NCBI RefSeq assembly: GCF_028737195.1
Contig: NZ_JAQZAJ010000004.1
Location: 124,001 to 188,000 of the forward strand
DNA length: 64,000 nt
Direction of reading: 5' to 3'
DNA from: Pseudovibrio exalbescens
GTDB lineage: Bacteria > Pseudomonadota > Alphaproteobacteria > Rhizobiales > Stappiaceae
The notes beneath the pieces are model-generated. The model saw nothing but the letters and a program-made list of their open reading frames with translations. It was not told where the DNA came from and did not search any database. Positions within the stretch are counted from its first letter, which is position 1. Each line of letters begins with the position of its first letter. This document shows positions 8,835 to 17,324 of this stretch, one piece after another. A program made the position numbers and the translations under genes.

Positions 8835-9589
8835 CAGCTTTGAGCCTCTTCAATCTTGCGGGCGATGCGCGGGTCGTTTGCAAACAACTGGATTGGGAAA
8901 TCCATGCGCTTGCGTGGACCATCGCAGACCGCCTGAGCACCGCCCTGCTGGATGCGAATGCGCCACGATTGAGCCTGGGTTGGGCCGGGATCTGCAAAGG
9001 CGTTGCAGGTGAGAACGGCCACGTTGGCGCGGGCCTCCGGATCGCGAACCGACTGGTAGCGGATCAGCTCCGCACCGTGCTCGCGGGCGGTGTCGGCAAG
9101 GGACTGACAGGCGTTATAACTCATTAAATCCAACCACTTGGCTCTTTCGGCAGAGAACGGCGGCACCGTTAAATCAACGGCGACCTGAGTCTCTACCGTG
9201 ACAGCAAATCCTGTAAATTCTGCGGCATTGTCAGGGTAAGGTGTGGCCGGACTCTCTTGAAAAAACAAAAGGCGGTAGAACACCAGCTCTGCGAGGGCGG
9301 TTTCAATGTGCTCGGCAGCGTAATAGACACCCAAGGTCCGCCCTGCCCGGCGGAACCGCGAGCCATGTGGGTATGGGCTGCCATAGCGGAACGGCGTGGA
9401 AAGCAAATAGTGCAGGTGCTGACACTCTTGAGGGACCGTCGGTTTGGTCTCCTCCAGAATGTCTTCCAGCAGTTCTTGCTCCTCGACTGTGTCCACCAGC
9501 TTCATGGTGGCGAACTGATGCTGGGATTCAACCAGACGCCAGACGGCTTTTGAATAAGGCTTCAGATCAGAGGATTGCACGGCGCGCAT
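8834..9589 (-). CDS. RES domain toxin of an Xre-RES toxin-antitoxin system
   Basis: A 251-residue protein with the three signature residues of RES domains. Arg lies in GSRFRRAGRTLGVYYAAE, Glu in HIETALAELVFYR, and Ser in ELIRYQSVRDPEARANVAVL. Characterised RES toxins degrade NAD+ (family knowledge). The first 22 bases overlap the 3' end of the upstream antitoxin gene, the usual Xre-RES arrangement. The N-terminal 65 residues (KPYSKAVWRLVESQHQFATMKL...) and a C-terminal tail (QLFANDPRIARKIEEAQS) extend beyond the minimal domain. The reading frame is intact, so the toxin is probably functional and held in check by the neighbour. Confidence 0.88.
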   Translation of the reverse strand: MRAVQSSDLKPYSKAVWRLVESQHQFATMKLVDTVEEQELLEDILEETKPTVPQECQHLHYLLSTPFRYGSPYPHGSRFRRAGRTLGVYYAAEHIETALAELVFYRLLFFQESPATPYPDNAAEFTGFAVTVETQVAVDLTVPPFSAERAKWLDLMSYNACQSLADTAREHGAELIRYQSVRDPEARANVAVLTCNAFADPGPTQAQSWRIRIQQGGAQAVCDGPRKRMDFPIQLFANDPRIARKIEEAQS

Positions 9590-9950
9590 CCAGATAGCCT
9601 AGAACCTCTACCAAGCCGCTGACGGTTTGCACCTTCTCGATCGGCTTTCCGCCTAAAGCGTTGTTTTCATTGCGCATCCATTCCCGAACTACGTTTGGGT
9701 CACCGCCGGAGATGGCGTCCAGAGAACGGAAGACGCGCACGATCAGGGCGGCGAGTTCAAACTCTTTCGAGCCCTCGGGAATGAGCTTTTGCGCGCTCTT
9801 GATGCGCGAGATGGAGGCCGGGCTGACGCCAATGGCTTTGCCCAGTCCCTCGGCGGTCATGCCGAGGCGCTCACTTGCCCGCAATACGGCCTTGCTCAGA
9901 ACCTCCGAGCGCGAAGGCCGAACGGCTGCTGCCTGTAATGATGGGGTCAT
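9567..9950 (-). CDS. Xre/MbcA/ParS-type antitoxin (DUF2384) partner of the RES toxin
   Basis: A 127-residue protein. A helix-turn-helix (ASERLGMTAEGLGKAIGVSPASISRIKSAQKLIPEGSKEFELAALIVRVFRSLDAI) is followed by the toxin-binding DUF2384 region (GGDPNVVREWMRNENNALGGKPIEKVQTVSGLVEVLGYLDARRAIL), whose NxALGGKPxE motif is diagnostic. It neutralises the RES toxin and represses the operon. It overlaps the toxin gene by 23 bases. Two TTCAnnTGAA sites upstream are the likely operators. Confidence 0.9.
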   Translation of the reverse strand: MTPSLQAAAVRPSRSEVLSKAVLRASERLGMTAEGLGKAIGVSPASISRIKSAQKLIPEGSKEFELAALIVRVFRSLDAISGGDPNVVREWMRNENNALGGKPIEKVQTVSGLVEVLGYLDARRAIL

Positions 9951-9961
9951 GATGCCCTCCT

Positions 9962-9999
9962 TTCACATGAAATATAGAGCATAACATCTTTCATGTGAA
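9962..9999. promoter_or_regulatory. Paired operators of the Xre-RES operon
   Basis: TTCACATGAAA at 9962-9972 and TTTCATGTGAA at 9989-9999 form a perfect inverted repeat of 11-base arms. Each arm is itself a TTCAnnTGAA palindrome, giving two sites spaced 27 bases centre to centre. The pair begins 12 bases upstream of the antitoxin start at 9950, fitting cooperative autorepression. Confidence 0.75.
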
Positions 10000-10419
10000 G
10001 GGTGTGTTTGCGAGCAAGGGAAATCGACCTGCCCGACGGTAGCCGCGTTATGGGCTCCGGTTGAGGCGGTGCGGATGTGGGGTTGCGTTGGGTTGCGCGG
10101 ATTTGAATGATTTTGAATGAAACGCGTAGATTGTGCGTTGGGGGCGGTCGCCTGGCGTAAAGCCCTAGGATTTACCTGAGAGACCCGCCGCAAGAGCGTC
10201 AACGAGTGCGCTTAGCACGAAACCCGCTTGAGGGGACAAGTTAAACTTATCCCCCCGGATGTGGGCGGCGGGTATGGTGAGCACATCGAAAGCAGGTGTG
10301 CTTGAAAACCCGAGCGGCCAGACAGCGCCGACAGCGACAGAGGTAGAGCAGCGCCAAAGCCGAGAGCGACAGAGCTGACTGGCGCTGAGGCCGAGAGTGG
10401 CTTGAGGCCGCCGGAACGG
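10000..10419. other. Intergenic region between the toxin-antitoxin operon and the MFS gene
   Basis: No supportable gene. The stretch 10300-10415 is purine-rich and repetitive, with GCCGACAGCGACAGAG, GCCGAGAGCGACAGAG and GGCCGAGAGTGG recurring as imperfect direct repeats. No terminator with a T-run is visible for the MFS gene that ends at 10420. Confidence 0.45.
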
Positions 10420-11625
10420 CTAAACCCGAGCGTTGCCCCAGTTGCGGCCCATGACCAGCAGGATGGTGAGACCGATGGCGCAGAGGATGCCCATGGCCCA
10501 GAACGTCCAGACCGGGGAGAGTTCAAACAGCACACCGCTGGCGATGCCCGCACCGGCCACGCAGACGCCGAAATAGGTCTGTGTCATGCCTTGCGCGGTG
10601 CCAAGACGTTCGGAGGACACAACGGAGGCGACGTAGCTCATGAGACCCAGATAAAGCATGCCATAGTTCAGCGCGTGCAAGGTTTGCAGGCCCAAAGCCA
10701 TCCAGAGATCGGTGGCGTAAGGAAACAGGAACCAGCGCAGCACCCCGGCCGCCGCACCAATGAGCATCATGTTGCGTGCGCCAAGGGTGCGCAGGAACCA
10801 CGCCCCAAACACGAAAACGCCGATCTCGGCCATGGTGCCAGCCGCCCACAACACGCCCACCATGCTGGGCTCGATGCCTGCGTTCAGCCAGAAAATGCTG
10901 GCAAAGGAGAAGAACGCACCAAAGGCACCCAGCACCAGCCCGGTGGCCAGCAGCGCAAGGTGAAGCTCCACGCGGCGCAGTTCCTGCGCCTTCCAAAGGG
11001 ACTCCCGCTTGCCGTGCTGGGGTTTTTCAGAGGGCATGCCCGGCAGCACCGGCGCAATCAACCCGGTGAGCAAGGTGCCGAGCACCAAAAGCCACATCAG
11101 GTCTGTGGGGGCATAAAGCGCCACCAGAAAACCACCGACCAGCGTGGAAAGCACATAGAAAGCCGAGCCCACAGCGCGCATGGGGCCATAAGACAGGTTG
11201 CGCGTGCGCACGGCCTCATAGGCGTAGGCGTCCATGAGCGGTTGCACCGGCGCGTTGAACAGCGACACCAGCACCATCAGGGCAACGGCCATGAGGTAAA
11301 CATCCGCCATGATGATGCCGACGAACGCGGCGGCATAGCCGATGCAACACAGGGCAATGGAATGGCGGCGACGCCCGGCGCGGTCGGCCAGGCCGGTGAG
11401 AACCGGGCTCGCGATGATGCGCAAGAGGTTTGGCAAGGCCACAATGAAGGCGATCTGAACCGGCGTGAAAGACAGCGCTTCCAGATGCAGCGGGAAATAG
11501 GCGTGAAAGAACCCCTGCCCGAAATTCCAAAGGGCGAACATTGCGGAAATGCCGATGCCAATCATCAGTCCGCTTTGAACCTGTGGCGTGGTGGTGGCGC
11601 CATCTGTTGAGGTGTATTTGTTCAT
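10420..11625 (-). CDS. MFS transporter, HcaT/3-phenylpropionate permease-like
   Basis: A 401-residue protein with 12 predicted membrane helices. GFFHAYFPLHLEALSFTPVQIAFIVALPNLLRIIASPVLTGLADRAGRRR carries helix 1-2 and the MFS loop 2-3 motif GLADRAGRRR. The YGPMRAVGSAFYVLSTLVGG segment is typical of the MFS_1-like group that includes E. coli HcaT. It probably imports a small organic acid, but the substrate cannot be read. A dense open frame lies antisense across almost the whole gene and is a coding shadow. No adjacent catabolic genes. Confidence 0.82.
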   Translation of the reverse strand: MNKYTSTDGATTTPQVQSGLMIGIGISAMFALWNFGQGFFHAYFPLHLEALSFTPVQIAFIVALPNLLRIIASPVLTGLADRAGRRRHSIALCCIGYAAAFVGIIMADVYLMAVALMVLVSLFNAPVQPLMDAYAYEAVRTRNLSYGPMRAVGSAFYVLSTLVGGFLVALYAPTDLMWLLVLGTLLTGLIAPVLPGMPSEKPQHGKRESLWKAQELRRVELHLALLATGLVLGAFGAFFSFASIFWLNAGIEPSMVGVLWAAGTMAEIGVFVFGAWFLRTLGARNMMLIGAAAGVLRWFLFPYATDLWMALGLQTLHALNYGMLYLGLMSYVASVVSSERLGTAQGMTQTYFGVCVAGAGIASGVLFELSPVWTFWAMGILCAIGLTILLVMGRNWGNARV

Positions 11626-12280
11626 GCCGACCTGCAGCCTTCTGTATCATTTGCTTCTCGGGCACTGCCACGGCCACGAGCCGATTGCTCATGGGTGACG
11701 GGCAGCCGACCGACGATTGCCAAAGAAGCTTGTGCTGTTTTGGAATACGCGAAATGGGGGCTTTAGCGCCCTTTCGACACGCTCATTTGACTGAAACCAA
11801 AGTAGAAGCCAATGATTCGTTTGGAAAAGAACTGCGTCACGTTGCGCAAGAATTTGCGCAGGCGGACAAGCGCACTGGTATTTCTAGGGTTGTGAGGCGT
11901 AAAGCCTCAAGTGTTTCTTGCGGTTGTTTGGCTTGTTTCTTGAGCAGGCTAAAGGCCGCGCAACGCCTGTGCCCTTTGCGCACAAGCCACAAGAAAACAC
12001 TGCTTTAGGGAGCGGGCGACAGATTAATTCCTTTGCAGGAACGCCTGTTGCCGTGCATTTCACCCGCAAAACCTGTAGCGCGTTCACAGCGAACCCTTGA
12101 TTTGGGCCGTTTGTGCTGTTGATGGCGGGACGGCTTGCTTGCGCTGGCTTGCAGCTCGCATAAAAATGGCGGACCAACCGGCAACGGTTGCAGTGTTTCA
12201 AACAAAGCATTTTTAACGAGCATTTTTGCGCTTTCTGCCGCCTTGTCCGGCAGGGCGCGCCATGACGATTTGGACCGGGC
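11626..12280. other. Intergenic region, no gene recognised
   Basis: Open frames here are short, overlap on both strands and have no ribosome sites. An imperfect inverted repeat is present: AGTGTTTCTTG...GGCTTG near 11909-11935 against CAAGCCACAAGAAAACACT near 11982-12000. It could form a long hairpin around a purine-rich loop. No known RNA or element recognised. Confidence 0.4.
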
Positions 12281-13624
12281 ATGACAGAAAAGAAAACGAA
12301 GCAAAACCTTCTGAGCTGGCTGGGGTTCCAGTTCACATTCGAGCCGGACCGCAATCGTTTTGTAGGTACCCTTCTCGGATTCGTTATCTTGCTGTTGGGC
12401 GCTCTTCTCATATTGTCTGCGATAGTTGCCGTCATTGGGTTTCTACAGGCCGTTTTTGGCTTCAGTGAAAACCACGAAGCCATTCGCAACATCGGCTTTG
12501 TTGTCGCTGCCATTGTTGGTGCGCCCTTCGTGGTCTGGCGCGCGGTCGTGGCGCAAAAGCAAGCTGACACGGCGGAGCAAAGCCACATCACAGACCAGAT
12601 CAACAAGGCTGTGGCCGGGTTGGGCGCGGAGCGCACCGTGGACCGCATTGGGCGGCCGATCAAGATTGTTGACCGGGTCGGGCTTATTGAAACCGAGCGC
12701 ACTGAGATTGAATGGCAGGGCAAGCCCCTTGAACTCAACGAAGAAGAAGAGGTGACGGAGAGAGGCGACTGGCAAGTCTTTTCAGAAACTCTGCCCAATC
12801 TGGAGGTGCGTATCGGGTCAATCTATGCGCTGGAACGGATCGCGCAAGACAGCCTCCGCGACCATATCCAGATCATGGAAATCCTGACGGCCTACATCCG
12901 AGAAAACGGGCCTGCAGGAAAACTAGAGGCACGTTCTATTTTGATGCCTTTGCCAAAGCCGAGAACGGACATTCAAGCGGCCATTGACGTGATTGGCCGC
13001 CGAACAGATGAACAAGTGAAGGTTGAGTGGGAGAAAAAGTATAGGCTGGACCTGCGCGAAACCAATCTTTCCGGTGCGAACTTTAAAGGTGGGAAGTTCG
13101 AAGGGGCGCTGTTCAACGGAAGCGATTTGCAGAATTGCAGGTTTGGAAACGCAAAACTCAAAGCTGTGCGCATGCGGGGATGCATGCTTAACTATGCTGA
13201 GTTCCGTGAGGCGGATTTGACTGGGGCAGTTCTTGATGGAGTTAAAATCACAGCGTTGCAAGGACTGAACGATTCTTATTATGCAGCTGCAGAGGCAAAA
13301 GGCCTAACTGTAGCCGGAGCCGATATCTCGGCCATAAGGTTTTTCAGGAATGAGGACAGTGTAAACCCGACGCTAGGAAGCCGGGATACCATCTTGCATG
13401 GAAATATTGAGTTGAAGCGCGATCAACACAGTGAAGATATGGAGAAGTTTTTTTACTTAAAACACGACAGAAGAATAGACGACGAGAAGGGAGTACTATC
13501 CCGCTTGCAGACCGCAGGGTTGCTTTACTGGAGCCGTTTCGATTGGCGCGACGCGGCGACAGCTATTATGATGCAAAAACTCTGGGATGATCTCGGCCTC
13601 AAAGGCTTTCCCTATGAGGATTGA
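12281..13624 (+). CDS. Pentapeptide-repeat membrane protein
   Basis: A 447-residue protein. Two hydrophobic helices lie near the N-terminus (FVGTLLGFVILLLGALLILSAIVAVIGFLQAVFGF, about residues 26-60, and NIGFVVAAIVGAPFVVWRAVV). A charged cytoplasmic region with LEVRIGSIYALERIAQDSLRDHIQIMEILTAYIREN follows, common in this family. Then come about 10 pentapeptide repeats of A(D/N)LXX type (LRETNLSGANFKGGKFEGALFNGSDLQNCRFGNAKL...YAEFREADLTGAVLDG, about residues 255-325). The C-terminal 120 residues have no recognised domain. Pentapeptide repeats fold as a right-handed beta helix; the role here is unknown. The tandem repeat region starts just after its stop. Confidence 0.8.
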   Translation: MTEKKTKQNLLSWLGFQFTFEPDRNRFVGTLLGFVILLLGALLILSAIVAVIGFLQAVFGFSENHEAIRNIGFVVAAIVGAPFVVWRAVVAQKQADTAEQSHITDQINKAVAGLGAERTVDRIGRPIKIVDRVGLIETERTEIEWQGKPLELNEEEEVTERGDWQVFSETLPNLEVRIGSIYALERIAQDSLRDHIQIMEILTAYIRENGPAGKLEARSILMPLPKPRTDIQAAIDVIGRRTDEQVKVEWEKKYRLDLRETNLSGANFKGGKFEGALFNGSDLQNCRFGNAKLKAVRMRGCMLNYAEFREADLTGAVLDGVKITALQGLNDSYYAAAEAKGLTVAGADISAIRFFRNEDSVNPTLGSRDTILHGNIELKRDQHSEDMEKFFYLKHDRRIDDEKGVLSRLQTAGLLYWSRFDWRDAATAIMMQKLWDDLGLKGFPYED

Positions 13625-13642
13625 CGTTGGTGTGGAGCACTC

Positions 13643-14145
13643 CGGTGCGGGGGGCTTTTGCTCGTTCCGTTTGCGGTGCTTAGCACTTCGCTTTTTCCGG
13701 GGCGTCCGCCCGCTCCGGCGGTCTAGAGCCGCGTTTCGTGGCTTGATCCCTCTCCAACAAGAAAGGCCCCAGTGCGAGGCCTTCTGCGTTGGTTCTTTCA
13801 GCACTCAGCTTTCAAAGGCGTAATTCCGGAAGCGGTACAGGCTCTACTGGATCCCGCATCAAGTGCGGGATGACGATTGAGAGGTGGGGCGCGCGGTGCG
13901 GGGGGCTCTTGCTCGTTCCGTTTGCTGCACTAGGCACATCGCTTTTTCGGGGCGTCCGCCCGCTCCGGCGGTCTAGAGCCGCGTTTCGTGGCTTACCCGC
14001 CCCCCACAAAAATGGCCCCAGCGCGGGGCCTTCTGCGTTGGTTATTTCAGCACTCAGCTTTCAAAGGCGTAAATCCGGAAGCGGGACGGGCTCTACTGGA
14101 TCCCGCATCAAGTGCGGGATGACGCTAGCGAGGTGGGAAGCGCAC
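13643..14145. repeat. 251-base tandem duplication carrying the 3' tail of a DinB gene and its terminator
   Basis: Copy 1 (13643-13893) and copy 2 (13894-about 14145) are alike over their full length. Each has a GCTCGTTCCGTTTGC block, CGTCCGCCCGCTCCGGCGG, and an AGGCCCCAGTGCGAGGCCTT-like terminator hairpin. Then follow, on the minus strand, the last codons of a DinB-like gene (RFRxYAFES-stop), and finally a palindromic GATCCCGCA unit. The same terminator plus gene tail occurs at the real DinB gene (18160-18250). These are therefore gene-end remnants, not new genes. Confidence 0.8.
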
Positions 14146-14821
14146 GGTGGGATGACGCTGGTGGGGGGAGTGAAGTGCGGTGTGGAATCACACTCATGCG
14201 TGTTGAGATTTGGGAGCGGTTCCTCCCCTTTTGCTGTCATGCCGGACAAGGCGAGCGCAGCGAGGCGCTGATCCGGTATCCAGAGGTGCGTGGGTGTGGA
14301 GAGAGGCTCTACTGGATCCCGGCTCGAGGGCCGGGATGACGGAGGTGGGTTGGGAAGCGCGGTGCGGGATGACGCCGAGGGGTGGGAAGTGCGGTGCGGG
14401 GTGACGCAGGAGAAGGTGGAACGCACAGTGCGATGGGAGTGCAATGATCGTCGTCTTTGCATCGTGACAGTAAATGCGCGGTGCTCATGAGATTTTCCGC
14501 GCTCACCGCATACCCTAACTGTCATACCGGACAAGGCGAGCGCAGCGAGGCGCTGATCCGGTATCCAGGGGAGCGGTCGTTTGGGGAGGCCGGGCGGCTG
14601 GATCCCGCATCAAGTGCGGGATGACGGGGGTGGGGTTGGGACGCGCGGTGCGGGATGACTGGCTGGATCCCGGCTCGGGGGCCGGGATGACGGAGGTGGG
14701 CGCATGGTAGGCGCAGTGCGGGATGACGGTGGTGGGTATGGTAGGCGCCGTGCGGGATGACGCTGAGGGGTGAAAGGCGCAGGGTGCTAAGTGCAGGCCG
14801 GGTTGGTTGGTGGAGGGAGAG
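14146..14821. repeat. Palindromic repeat cluster 1
   Basis: A mosaic of short palindromic units without genes. Type A is GATCCCGCATCAAGTGCGGG (14598-14626; also 13848 and 14097 in the tandem repeat). Type B is GATCCCGGCTCGGGGGCCGG or variant (14311-14341, 14664-14692). Type C is TGTCATGCCGGACAAGGCGAGCG...TCCGGTATCCAG (14235-14283, 14520-14568). GTGCGGGATGACG fillers lie between them. A degenerate copy of the roughly 70-base type D unit (TTTGCATCGTGAC...TTTTCCGCGCTCACC) lies at 14441-14507. Spacing is irregular, so this is not CRISPR. Confidence 0.8.
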
Positions 14822-14856
14822 AAAACCCCAACCTGGCGCGGGCCAGATTGGGGTGA
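14822..14856 (-). terminator. Terminator of the yqhD-like gene
   Basis: On the minus strand CCCCAATCTGGCC pairs with GCCAGGTTGGGG (one mismatch) across a 3-base loop and is followed by TTTTC, 24 bases after the gene's stop. Confidence 0.75.
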
Positions 14857-14879
14857 TGTGGTGCTTTTAAAACAAGCGC

Positions 14880-16028
14880 TTAGGCAACGGCCTTTTCAAG
14901 GATCTCGCGGGAGCGGTCCAGGGTGATGGACTGGTTCTCGCCCAGCTGCACCATCTGGTGGCGCTCCAGCTGCTCCACAACGGCGTTGACTGCTTCTTCG
15001 CGGGTGCCGGTGTATTCTTCCAGCTGGGTCTTGACGTTCAAAGAGTGGTAGAACTTTTCAATGGCCTGAACGGTGCGTTCCGCCAGATCGTCGCCCTCTT
15101 CCAACGCGAAGACGTTGCGGCCCATCTGCTCAAGCTTGGCCTGCTTGAATTCCATCTGGTTGCGCAGAAGCCATGGCTGGATGATGGCAAGCGAGCGGCC
15201 ATGGTCCACGCCGTAGAGCGCTGTAAGCTCGTGGCCGATCATGTGGGTTGCCCAGTCATGGGGCACGCCGGTGCCGATGAGGCCGTTGAGGGCCTGATTG
15301 GCGGTCCACATCAGGTTGGCGCGCCACTCGTCGCTGTCGCGCTTGTCAAAGTCGTTGGCCAGTGACAGCAGCGTGCGCAGAAGCGTTTCGGCATAGCCGT
15401 CCTGAACCTTGGCCGCGTGGGGCCTTGTGAGGTACTGCTCACAGATGTGAACCCATGCATCCACAAGGCCGTTGACCACCTGATTTTCTGGCAGGGTCTT
15501 CATCACGTCTGGGTCCATGACCGCGAACTTCGGCTGCACGGCTGGAGACATGAACGCCAGCTTGTCCTGGGTTTCGCCGCGGGTGATGACCGCGCCCTGG
15601 TTGGACTCGGAACCGGTTGCCGGCAGGGTCAGGATCGCGCCGAGCGGCAGTGCGTCGGTGACGGTGTGCTTGCGCTCCATGATGTCCCAACCAGCGCCGT
15701 CATACTTGGCCGCAGCGGCCACATACTTGGAGCCGTCGATGACCGAGCCGCCGCCCACTGCGAGGATGAAGTCGATGCCCTGCTCCTTGCAAAGAGCCAC
15801 TGCCTTGTCCAGCGTTTCAGCCCGGGGGTTTGGCTCAACGCCTGAGAACTCCACCCATGTGTGGCCGGAAAGCGCTTCCTTGACCTGATCATAGACGCCG
15901 TTGCGCTTGATGGAACCGCCGCCGTAGATGACCAGAACTTTCTGATCTGCAGGAATGGCGTCCTTGATGCTTGCAATCTTGCCCTGACCGAATTCGATGC
16001 GGGTTGGGTTTGCATAGGTGAATTGCAT
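14880..16028 (-). CDS. yqhD: Iron-containing alcohol dehydrogenase / aldehyde reductase, YqhD-like
   Basis: A 382-residue NADPH-dependent aldehyde reductase of the BDH/YqhD group. YGGGSIKRNGVYDQV and AVGGGSVIDGSKYVAAAA form the nucleotide-binding half. VDAWVHICEQYLTRP and GHELTALYGVDHGRSLAII carry the metal-binding Asp and His residues, and LPATGSESNQGAVITR is typical. The start at 16028 is chosen because GGAG lies 10 bases upstream and it yields MQFTYANPTRIEFG, aligning with E. coli YqhD. The enzyme scavenges short and lipid-derived toxic aldehydes. It is divergent from an AraC-type gene matching YqhC, the known activator of yqhD, so regulation is probably conserved. Confidence 0.92.
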   Translation of the reverse strand: MQFTYANPTRIEFGQGKIASIKDAIPADQKVLVIYGGGSIKRNGVYDQVKEALSGHTWVEFSGVEPNPRAETLDKAVALCKEQGIDFILAVGGGSVIDGSKYVAAAAKYDGAGWDIMERKHTVTDALPLGAILTLPATGSESNQGAVITRGETQDKLAFMSPAVQPKFAVMDPDVMKTLPENQVVNGLVDAWVHICEQYLTRPHAAKVQDGYAETLLRTLLSLANDFDKRDSDEWRANLMWTANQALNGLIGTGVPHDWATHMIGHELTALYGVDHGRSLAIIQPWLLRNQMEFKQAKLEQMGRNVFALEEGDDLAERTVQAIEKFYHSLNVKTQLEEYTGTREEAVNAVVEQLERHQMVQLGENQSITLDRSREILEKAVA

Positions 16029-16430
16029 GGAGCACTCCATTTGTTTGCTCAGTTGACACAGTGCTCTGGAAGCAAGGTTCCAGAGGCTGCTGTTGTATCC
16101 GGCGCTTTGCTCATTTCATGAGAGCAAAGGCCGATGGGTGTCGGGCACCCGCTATTGCTGAAGGGCGGGTGCGGGTTATCACATTTGTGCAGGGCTCGGC
16201 AGGAAGTGTCCCATCTCCCTGTGTACTGGGAAGCTGGAGTGGCGGCGCAATTGCGCGGCTATCCTTGGGTATTTCCTTTGTGGCCCGTGATCATGTGAGC
16301 GAAACTTAAGAGCCGCTGCCGGAATTTGCGATACAGGATCCTGCAGATGATTTGCATGATTCTGCCTTGAGGCATATTTTTGTTGTAGGGCTGAAGGCAA
16401 CATGGCAAACCGGAGGAAACGCAACACACC
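16029..16430. promoter_or_regulatory. Divergent intergenic region yqhD-like / yqhC-like
   Basis: About 400 bases with no gene; it must hold both promoters and the activator sites. A GGGTGTCGGGCACCC hairpin lies near 16136-16150. I could not mark the promoter elements with confidence. Confidence 0.5.
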
Positions 16431-17324
16431 ATGGCCGAACAGATGCAGGAACCTTACAAAGTATTCGAACAACTTGATGGAGATGGCGTTCTGTGCGCGC
16501 CCGTTCAAGGGGTTTCCATCTTCAGAATGTCCCGCGTTCATCCGGAAACGCCGATGATGTACCATGTGGGCCTGACCTTCATGATTTCCGGGCGCAAGGC
16601 GGGGGTGTTTGGCGGCAAACGGTTTGAATATGGCCCGGACCATGGGCTGCTTGTTTCAACCCCCTACCCCATTGCCTGCGAGGCGCTGTGTTCGCCGCAA
16701 GAGCCCATTCGCGGCATGCACATTGAGCTGGACATGCCCCAGCTTCGAGCGCTGCTGGATGAGCTGGACGAACTTTCCGCCCCCTCGGCGAACGCAAGTC
16801 GGGAAGACCTGGGCGTCACCACATTCCCCATGACGCCAGAGATTGCCGCCAGCCTGCGCCGTTTATGCGAGGCGCTTGGCGATGAACGCCACAGCAGCAT
16901 TTTAGGCCCTTCACTGGTGCGAGAGCTGCTCTACTGGATGCTGTACACGGAGGCCGGTTCCACCTTGCGGGCGTTTGCCACACGGGAGACGGTGAGCAAC
17001 CGGCTGGCCAAGGCGGTGGATTACATCAACGCCAACTACCCGGAAAAGATACAGGTTGAGGACCTGGCCAGCCTTGCGGGCATGAGCGTGTCGTCCTTCC
17101 ACCGGGCGTTCAAGAGAACGGTGTCTGACGCGCCGCTGCAATACATCAAGAAAGTGCGCCTGACCAAAGCCAAGTCGCTCATTGTGCGGCATGGGGAGAG
17201 CGCGGGACAGGCCGGGCTCAAGGTGGGCTATGACAGCGCGGCTCAGTTCAGCCGGGAGTTCAAGCGCTACTTCGGCGTCTCCCCCAGCCAAGCGGGCGAG
17301 CTGTCCTACTCGGAGTTCGAGTAG
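16431..17324 (+). CDS. AraC-family regulator, YqhC-like
   Basis: A 297-residue protein. The N-terminal AraC_N-type domain (VSIFRMSRVHPETPMMYHVGLTFMISGRKAGVFGGKRFEYGPDHGLLVSTPYPIACEA) is the subfamily of YqhC and relatives. The C-terminal AraC DNA-binding domain (KIQVEDLASLAGMSVSSFHRAFKRTVSDAPLQYIKKVRLTKAKSLIV and VGYDSAAQFSREFKRYFGVSPSQ) carries two helix-turn-helix motifs. CCGGAGGAAACGC precedes the start. Its divergence from the yqhD-like reductase suggests aldehyde-responsive activation, by analogy with E. coli YqhC. Confidence 0.88.
   Translation: MAEQMQEPYKVFEQLDGDGVLCAPVQGVSIFRMSRVHPETPMMYHVGLTFMISGRKAGVFGGKRFEYGPDHGLLVSTPYPIACEALCSPQEPIRGMHIELDMPQLRALLDELDELSAPSANASREDLGVTTFPMTPEIAASLRRLCEALGDERHSSILGPSLVRELLYWMLYTEAGSTLRAFATRETVSNRLAKAVDYINANYPEKIQVEDLASLAGMSVSSFHRAFKRTVSDAPLQYIKKVRLTKAKSLIVRHGESAGQAGLKVGYDSAAQFSREFKRYFGVSPSQAGELSYSEFE

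Noticed and set aside
10402-11610. 402-codon open frame on the + strand
   Set aside because: Lies antisense to the well-supported MFS transporter; His/Gln/Arg-rich product of no known family, a coding shadow.
13625-14821. Possible CRISPR array
   Set aside because: Repeats are of several types, palindromic, irregularly spaced, and the intervals are not unique spacers; no cas genes.
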